From positions 54,188,001 to 54,252,000 of the forward strand of contig OZ231127.1 in assembly GCA_965153355.1 (NCBI GenBank): DNA of 64,000 nucleotides, read 5' to 3'. Made by a program: the position numbers and the translations under genes. Shown here piece after piece: positions 57,499-64,000 of this stretch. The DNA comes from Flaccisagitta enflata (taxonomy: Eukaryota > Chaetognatha > Sagittoidea > Aphragmophora). The notes under the pieces were generated by a model. It searched no databases. It saw only the letters and a list, made by a program, of their open reading frames with translations, and was not told the origin of the DNA. Numbering within the stretch: the stretch's first letter is position 1; every line of letters begins with the position of its first letter.

Positions 57499-57520
57499 TG
57501 ACAGACACAGAAAGACAAGT
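57260..57520. repeat. CAGA/GACA simple-sequence tract
   Basis: Imperfect (CAGA)n with several unique interruptions; regular only at 57466-57500. Confidence 0.9.
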
Positions 57521-57584
57521 GAGAGACGCACAAAAACCAACAGGATATGTTTGGTCATTTAGTCAGAAGTTCAAAACAGGGAGA

Positions 57585-57812
57585 GTAAAAACAAAGCCGA
57601 ATATACGGATACCCCAGTCGCGTGCGGGTGGGCAGAGGCTGTATTGGAGGTCACTTGATCATTTGGTCAGGAGCAGTGAGTCCATACACCGCAAAAAAAA
57701 ACAAAACAAAAAAAGTAAAGTGTGATGGACGGATGGACCAACCGACGGATGAACTAACGGATGGACGGACCGACAAAGCAGGATGTAGAGTCGCGTGACA
57801 CGCGACTAAAAA
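57585..57812 (-). repeat. GTCGCGTG-hairpin family, well-preserved short copy
   Basis: AAACAAAGCCGAATATACGG, CAGTCGCGTGCGGGTGGGC, TCATTTGGTCAGGAGCAGTG, AAGTAAAGTGTGATGGACGG, and AAGCAGGATGTAGAGTCGCG with closing hairpin GTGACACGCGACT. Confidence 0.9.
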
Positions 57813-57958
57813 GTGATTGACGAGAAACATCGAGATTCCTGATGACACCAAAAGTGCGGGAGACCAAAATCGAAACTGAACCGAAAGTGCGGGTAGCAGG
57901 AACCAGCGAAGGCGAGACAAACCTCCCCCAAAAAGTGATTGAAACAAAATCAGTCATA

Positions 57959-57959
57959 T

Positions 57960-58017
<58 letters not shown>
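57959..58017. repeat. (CT)n microsatellite
   Basis: About 28 CT units. Confidence 0.95.
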
Positions 58018-58020
<3 letters not shown>

Positions 58021-58319
58021 CTCTTTCCCTCCCTCTCTCTCACTGTATGACCTAACTCCTGAATACATCCATACCATGAACGAAATGTTCTACTTTGGAA
58101 TGTGGCCAAAATGACCCAATTTCCAGGTCATACAAGCACACATGGTTTTGGAGACCTATTGCCGCGCTCTCTTCATCTGTAGAAATTATCTCAGGGATAG
58201 GTACAAATTAGGTATAAATAGGTATGAATAGGTATAGGTATAGGTATAGGTATAGGTATAGGTATAAATAGTTATAGGTATAAATTATCTCAGGGATAGG
58301 TACATACTTGTGGTATGGA
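58018..58319. other. Non-genic; GGTATA repeats
   Basis: Positions 58200-58310 carry AGGTATAGGTATAGGTAT and ATTATCTCAGGGATAGGTAC twice. No gene. Confidence 0.5.
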
Positions 58320-58335
58320 TACTACTCGACTCAAA

Positions 58336-59879
58336 ATAAGGCCAACACCTATAAGTCGCGTGCAGGACAAAAAATACTGAACTGACCTGACTCCTTATTG
58401 ATCTTTTTTTTTCAAAAATCAGACGTAAACCAGCCAGACCCAAACCAGACCCAAACCCGACTCAAACCAGACTCAAACCAGACTCAAACCAGACTAAAAC
58501 CAGACTCAAACCAGACTCAAACCAGACTCAAACCAGACTCAAACCAGACTCAAACCAGACTCAAACCAGACTTAAACCAGACCAAAACCAGACCGAAACC
58601 AGACCTAAACAAGACCTGAATCAGACATAAACCAGACATAAACCAGACATTAACCAGACCAAAACCAGACCTAAACCAGACATAAATCAGACATGAACCA
58701 GACTTCAACCAGACCTAAACCAGACTCAAACCAGACTCAAACTGGAGTCAAACTAGACTTAAACCAAACTTAAACCAGACTTAAACCAGACTAAAACCAT
58801 ACTTAAACCAGACTTAAACCAGACTTAAACCAGACTTAAACCAGACCCAAACCAGCAGACTTAAACCAGCCAACTTAAACCAGCTGACTTAAACCAGCCA
58901 ACTTAAACCAGCCGACTTAAACCAGCCAACTTAAACCAGCCGACTTAAACCAGCAGACTTAAACCAGCAGACTTAAACCAGCAGACTTAAACCAGCAGAC
59001 TTAAACCAGCAGACTTAAACCAGCAGACTTAAACCAGCAGGCTTAAACCAGCAGACTTAAACCAGCAGACTTAAACCAGCAGACTTAAACCAGCAGACTT
59101 TAACCAGCAGACCTTAACCAGCAGACCTAAATCAGCTTACTTAAACCAGCCAACCTAATCCAGCCAACCTAAACCAGCCAACTTAAACCAGCCAACATAA
59201 ACCAGCGGACTTAAACCAGCAGACTTGAACCAGCAGACTTAAACCAGCAGACTGAAACCAGCAGACTGAAACCAGCAGACTTTAACCAGTTGACTTAAAC
59301 CAGCAGACTTAAACCAGCAGACTGAAACTAGCAGACTTGAAATGACATATATGACCAAAATATACCAAAAAACATAAATGACCAAAACATACCAAAAAAC
59401 ATAAATGACCAAAAAAAAAAAACAAAAAAACAAAAAACAAAAAAACAAAAACAAAAAAACAAAAAACAAAAAACCAAAAAACCCAAAAACCCAAAACCAA
59501 AAAAATACAAAACTACAAAACCAAAAACCATGAAAGACCAAAACATACCAAAAAACCATGTTAAATGACCAAAAATGACCTGAAATGACTTAAAATGACT
59601 TAAAACTATTTCAAATGCCCAAAAACGACACAAATGACTTTAATGAACAAAGTGACGTTAATGATCAAAAATGACCAAAAATGACTAAAAGCAACCAAAA
59701 ATGACCAGAAGCAACCATAAATGACCAAAAACAACAAAAAAATGACTTAAAATAACTCCAGACGACCAAAAATGACCAAAAACGACGCGAAAAAGCTAAG
59801 TGTTACGGACCGACGGACCGACCGACCGACCGACCGACGGACAGAGCGGGTTAAAGAGTCGCGTGCACGCGAATAAAAA
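58336..59879 (-). repeat. GTCGCGTG-hairpin family, long copy with CAGACTTAAAC array
   Basis: AAGGCCAACACCTATAAGTC and GCGTGCAGGAC are followed by ACCAGACTCAAACCAGACTC and AGCAGACTTAAACCAGCAGA arrays (58425-59335), an AAATGACCAAAA section with a CAAAAAAC-rich centre (59340-59790), then GACCGACCGACCGACGG and the hairpin GAGTCGCGTGCACGCGA. Arrays and ends follow the same order as in the member at 60200-63510. Hydrophobic open frames in the A/T-rich centre are artefacts. Confidence 0.9.
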
Positions 59880-60286
59880 AAAGTTGCACCCTATTTTAAG
59901 TTGATGAATAAAAAAAAAATTATTTGAACATTTTTTTGTTGAAGTGATTTGAAAGATTTTCAAATTTTCTTTCATTTTAGACCAATCCCACATCTGCATC
60001 TCAAACGGTTTAGGAGCTAGATCTTGTAAAATCTTTTATTTTGTGAAAATGCCTATTTTTCAATGGGATTGCTAACTGATTATGGTGATGTTTCCACTCA
60101 TTCGTATGACATTTTTGAACAAATAAAGTTAGAATTGCCAGATTGGGGCCAAATCAAAGATCTTTTCAAGGGCTCTTTAATGGTTTAAAATTTTGATTAG
60201 TTTTTAGTCCGCGCACGCGACTCTATAACCCGCTCTGTCGGTCCGTCTTAACACTTAGCTTTTTTTCGTCGTTTTACGTCATTTTA

Positions 60287-61920
60287 GTCTAGTCATTCTA
60301 GTCTAGATTTAACTCAGGAAAATGATAATCATCATAGGGCCGATGTTTTAGATATGTCAGTGTCTCTGGAGAATGGTAACATTATAACTAAGGTTTTTTG
60401 TAAGACTGATTTATTTCCTTTTGATGTCATATCTCTTCCCTTTTTAGAAAGCAATTTAGACAATAAGATTTGCTATAAGGTGTTTTATGGTCAGATTGTC
60501 AGATTTCAAAGATTATGTAGTTTTAAGCATCACTTTGAAGAAAGAGCTTGCTTTCTATTGAAAATTCTACTCGAGAGGCATTATAATTTGAAATTTTTGA
60601 AGAGGGAATTTTGTAAAGCGGTTGAGAAATACATTTCAGAATTTCAAAGATGGGCTATCCCAGTCAGCATTCATGAGTGGTTTGAGGGACTAGCATCGAG
60701 AATTAACTCAAACAATGATTAGTTCAATATGCTCAGACTTGAAGTTTAATTTTAGTTAAAATTTGTTAGAATTGGATCCATTTTGGTTAAAATAACTTAG
60801 GTTTGATTTCTTAAAAGGGATTGGTTTGTAGTTTGGTCTATTAATATAGCTGCTGCACTCCTATCACCTTACAGCTTTCTTGATTTGAGATTTCAGCATC
60901 AGAGACTATTTCAGACAGCAATTAGCTATTGTAACAAATCTAGTTAAAATTTGTTAGAATTGTTCCAATTTGGTTAGAATTTCTGGGTGATGGTCTTAGG
61001 GTATTTTACTGTCTTAGAAGGTCTATTTCTATTTTATTCTAGTTTTACCTAGCTTGAATTTAGTTAAAATTTGTTAGAAATATTCTCTATTTGGTTAAAA
61101 TTTTTTAATACTTATTTAACATCTGAGAATGGTTTGTAGCTTGGTCTATTAATATAGCTTGTGCACTCCATTCTCACTAAAGCTCTGTGGTCTATTAATA
61201 TAGCTCAGATCTTTGTATATACTTGTGAAGTTTATATTAGTATAATTTGTATCCAATTTGATGTGCTGTAAAAATTATTGATTTTACTGATTTTATTTGT
61301 ACTGTTTTGTAAATATTTACTTGATATTTTTTCAATGTATTCCATCCCTTCCCATCCCATCCCATCTAGTCCCATCAACCTTTTTCCCATCCTTTCCTAT
61401 TCTGTCCCATCTTACCCCATCCTATCACATTCTTTTCTGCTCCTTCCTTCCACTTTATCCCACACTGCCCCATTTCACCCTATTTCTTTCTTCTTATGTA
61501 TTCAAATGTTCTTTTATTGTTCATTTCAACTTTAACCTGCTCTCTTTCCTCTCAGCTTTCTTCAGCTGTTGAACCTTTCCCCAACAGCCAATCATTTACT
61601 TTCTTATTTGACCATTTCTCTTCCTCATCTTCACTCTGTCCATCTCACAACTTTCTCATTTCTCTTCCCATTTGGATTTTCTCTCTTTACATTAACTTTT
61701 CATTATTTTTGTGATCTGCATCTTGGATAATTGGTGACGGGACGTCTAAACCAGCCAAGCTTAAGGTGATGGTTGTAATCACCTTTTGCTTGTGAGTCCG
61801 CAGCCTCGGCCAAGATGCTCACTGTTTTATTGCTTTTTATGTTTTAAATTCTGACTCTTTGACTGCTTTCTTTGGTTTACTTGTTTTTCTCCATTGCCAA
61901 CATTAACAACGGTATCATAC
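60287..61920 (+). mobile_element. 5'-truncated retroelement insertion with 14-bp target duplication
   Basis: TTTACGTCATTTTA flanks the insert on both sides (60273-60286 and 61921-61934). The insert begins in coding sequence (a reverse transcriptase tail) and continues with ~1.2 kb of non-coding 3' sequence. That part contains TAGTTAAAATTTGTTAGAA three times (about 60757, 60943 and 61067) and GTCTATTAATATAGCT three times (60838, 61144 and 61192). Its last ~150 bp contain the hairpin AAGGTGATGGTTGTAATCACCTT. There is no poly(A) tail. Confidence 0.8.
60312..60722 (+). pseudogene. Retroelement reverse transcriptase C-terminal fragment
   Basis: The open frame runs from the insertion edge; the first in-frame ATG is at 60354. 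It contains LDMSVSLENGNIITKVFCKT, FPFDVISLPFLESNLDNK and VFYGQIVRFQRLCS, then FLLKILLERHYNLKFLKREF. That succession (a Lys-Thr-Asp segment, an F-L-x-S-N segment, a Q-x-x-R-x-x-R/Q-x-C-S helix and a final L-x-x-R/G-Y-x-x-x-x-L helix) is the thumb region found after the catalytic motifs in Penelope-like and some other invertebrate retroelement RTs. The catalytic YADD-type part is missing because of 5' truncation. Class left open. Confidence 0.6.
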
Positions 61921-63571
61921 TTTACGTCATTTTAAGTCATTTTATGTCATTTTCAGTCATTTTCAGTCATTTTCAGTTAATTTTAGTCACTTAAGTCATT
62001 TTTGTCATTTTATGTTATTATGAGTCATTTAAAGTCATTCTTAGTCATTCTAAGTTATTTTAAGTCATTCTAAGTCAATATAAGTCATTACAAGTCATTC
62101 TAAGTCATTCTCAGTCACTCTAAGTTATTTTTGGCTTTTGTAGTTTTTAGTAACACTTTGCTTTTTTGCGTTGTTTTTGATCAATTTGGGTCGTCTGGAG
62201 TTATTTTGAGTCATTATATTGTTGCTTTTGGTCATTTTTGGTAGCTTTTGGTCATTCCTGGTTGCTTTTAGTCATTTTTGGTCATTTTTGATCATTTACG
62301 TCACTTTGTTAATTTAATCTATTTGTGTCTTTTTTGGGCATTTTAAGTCATTTTGGAAGATTTCAGGTCATTTTTGGTCATCTAACATGGTTTCTTGGTA
62401 TGTTTTGGTCTTTTATGTTTTTTGGTTTTTTGGTTTTTGTCTTTTTTTTTTGGTTTTTTGTTTTTTTTTGTTTTTTGGTTTTGGGTTTTTGGGTTTTTTG
62501 TTTTTTTTTTGTTTTGTTTTTTTTTTTATTTTTTGGTCATCTAGGTTTTTTGGTATGTTTTGGTCATTTTTGTTTTTGGGTATGTTTTGGTCATATGTGG
62601 CATTTCAAGTCTGCTGGTTTAAGTCTGCTGGTTTAAGTCTGCTAGTTTAAGTCTGCTGGTTTAAGTCTGCTGTTTTAGGTCTGCTGGTTTAGGTCTGCTG
62701 GTTTAAGTCTGTTGGTTAAAGTCTGCTGGTTTAAGTCCACTGGTTCAAGTCTGCTGGTTTAAGTCTGCTGGTTTAAGTTGGCTGGTTTAGGTCGGCTGGT
62801 TTAGGTCGGCTGGTTTGAGATGGCTGATTTAGGTCTGTTGGTTTAGGTCTGCAGGTTAAGTCTGCTGGTTTAAGTCTGCTGGTTTAAATCTGCTGATTTA
62901 AGTCTGCTGGTTTAATTCTGCTGGTTTAAGTCTGCTGGTTTAAGTCTGCTGGTTTAAGTCTGCTGGTTTAAGTCTGCTGGTTTAAGTCTGCTGGTTTAAG
63001 TCTGCTGGTTTAAGTCTGCTGGTTTAAGTCTGCTGGTTTAAGTCTGCTGGTTTAAGTCTGCTGGTTTAAGTCTGCTGGTTTAGGTCAGCTGGTTTAAGTC
63101 TGCTGGTTTAAGTCTGCTGGTTTAAGTCTGCTGGTTTAAGTCTGCTGGTTTAAGTCTGGTTTATGTATGGTTTAGTCTGGTTTTTGTATGGTTTGAGTCT
63201 GGTTTGAGTCTGGTTTGAGTCTGGCTTGAGTCTGGTTTAAGTCTGGTTTAAGTCTGGTTTAAGTATGGTTTAAGTCTGGTTCATGTCTGGTTTAGGTCTG
63301 GGTTATGTCTGGTTTATGTCTGGTTTAGGTCTGGTTTAGGTCTGGTTTCAGTCTGGTTTAGGTCTGGTTTAATTCTGGTTTGAGTCTGGTTTGAGTCTGG
63401 ATTGGGTCTGGTTTAAGTCTGAGTTTCGGTAAAAAGATACAATAAGGAGTCCGGCCAGTTCAGTTATTTTTGTCCTGCACGCGACTTATAGGTGTTGGCC
63501 TTGTTTTTTTTAAATTCAGTATGACAATTTGTCAATTAAAAGTGCTGCTTTTTTCATTGAGTCGAGTAGTA

Positions 63572-63719
63572 CATTACAAACCGCATCAGGCTAAAATGAC
63601 CAAATAAGGCCAGATTTAGGGTATTTTCATGTCCTCATAAACTCGGCCATTACCAGTGGGGCATCAATTACAAATAATCACATTTTTTGCCATTGTCGAA
63701 CTTTACTTTTAGCTAGACT
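63572..63719. other. Non-genic stretch
   Basis: No feature recognised. Confidence 0.35.
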
Positions 63720-64000
63720 CCAGTAGCTAAGTAGTTACAGGATTAGTCCGGGCCAGGGCAGAAGTAGTGAGATGGTGATGGAGCTGTGGTGTAGGCTCGA
63801 CTTGTCTGGGAAGAGGTAAGTGGTTGACCTAACAGTATTTTAGCTGATAAGACCATGTCACCATGCATGACGAAACATAAGTTTCCGTCGCCGCGTCTAA
63901 CGTGATACGCAAGACAATTCATTTTTAGTCGCCTGCCAAGTGCCTCAATACCCCGCCATGTCGGTTGATCTGTTGGTCAAACCACCTGTTGGTCTGTCTC
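63720..64000. repeat. Repeat copy inverted relative to 17645-17990 (runs off the window)
   Basis: AGGATTAGTCCGGGCCAGGG, GCTGATAAGACCATGTCACC, AGTCGCCTGCCAAGTGCCTC and CCCGCCATGTCGGTTGATC are the reverse complements of the same words at 17645-17960. TTTTTAGTCGCCTGCC looks like a variant head of the GTCGCGTG family. Confidence 0.7.

Larger units (their letters stand above)
60200..63510 (+). repeat. GTCGCGTG-hairpin family, long copy interrupted by a retroelement
   Basis: Head TTTTTAGTCCGCGCACGCGA, then CCCGCTCTGTCGGTCC. The array resumes at 61921 with GTCATTTTAAGTCATTTT words, a GTTTTTTGGT-rich centre (62390-62590), TCTGCTGGTTTAAG and GTCTGGTTTAAG arrays (62610-63420), and the tail GTCCTGCACGCGACTTATAG then GTGTTGGCCTTGTTTT. 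It is the mirror image of the neighbour at 58336. Confidence 0.9.
58320..63571. mobile_element. CTACTACTCGACT-family element split by two insertions
   Basis: TACTACTCGACT at 58320 and GTCGAGTAGTA at 63561-63571 are the ends. The interior matching the intact copy at 3198-3612 survives as 59880-60200 (TTTGAAAGATTTTCAAATTT, CATCTCAAACGGTTTAGGAG) and 63511-63560 (AAATTCAGTATGACAATTTG). The missing joints are exactly where the two long GTCGCGTG-family members sit. Confidence 0.85.

Noticed and set aside
59239-59633. Hydrophobic Phe/Trp/Leu-rich frames here and at 62325-62650, resembling membrane proteins
   Set aside because: They are translations of the AAATGACCAAAA/CAAAAAAC array in two mirror-image copies of one repeat element.

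Overview
This is an AT-rich, repeat-choked eukaryotic window, most likely from an invertebrate animal or a close animal relative. Supporting points: spliced genes with GT..AG introns, TTAGGG-type telomere-like repeats, non-LTR retrotransposons with AP endonuclease and reverse transcriptase, a Penelope-type GIY-YIG endonuclease, hAT-like and pogo-like TIR elements, and many long microsatellites. I cannot name the species. There are no operons and no CRISPR array, and I recognised no tRNA or rRNA.

0-9 kb: small terminal-inverted-repeat (TIR) elements, a CACTAAGGGCGTGTTACA minisatellite, and one frameshifted Jockey/CR1-like retrotransposon (4.46-7.69 kb) whose reverse transcriptase block is intact. 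9.5-17 kb: satellite DNA rich in GTCTCA/TGAGAC. It comprises a ~400-bp higher-order array, interstitial telomere-like tracts at 12.1-12.4 kb, and a ~290-bp tandem satellite (12.4-15.95 kb) whose monomers are themselves long inverted repeats. 17-26.4 kb: hairpins, GGCC-rich minisatellite foldbacks, tandem repeats and microsatellites without a convincing gene.

26.45-33.35 kb: the one clear host gene, on the + strand. Six exons, all joined in phase 1, encode an IRE1/RNase L-like kinase domain (probably a pseudokinase, because the DFG aspartate is Asn) followed by a KEN ribonuclease domain that keeps the catalytic Arg-Asn and His. After these come a helical charged segment, a 39-codon exon present twice, a short acidic exon and a C-terminal kelch propeller. 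The kelch exon contains two apparent one-base losses. A kinase-KEN-kelch chain is an architecture I do not recognise and is the main candidate for something new.

34.5-44.0 kb: a giant inverted repeat with ~2.75-kb arms and a ~4-kb loop. Each arm carries a hAT-like non-autonomous element, and the loop holds a candidate acidic/Ser-rich exon. Its right edge cuts into a minus-strand retrotransposon with a poly-Asn ORF1 and an endonuclease-only ORF2 (43.9-46.3 kb). 46-52 kb: a foldback element, a Penelope-like GIY-YIG fragment, a leucine-rich-repeat gene (minus strand) and a ~300-bp (TTG)n tract.

52-64 kb: foldback elements with inverted minisatellite cores, and several members of a recurring family ending in a hairpin around GTCGCGTG and in GGCCTTGTTTT. 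Long members of this family carry 10-12-bp tandem arrays. At 58.3-63.6 kb two long members sit head to head inside a 415-bp TIR element, and one of them was hit by a 1.63-kb retroelement fragment flanked by a 14-bp target duplication. Short repeat family names used here are descriptive only.
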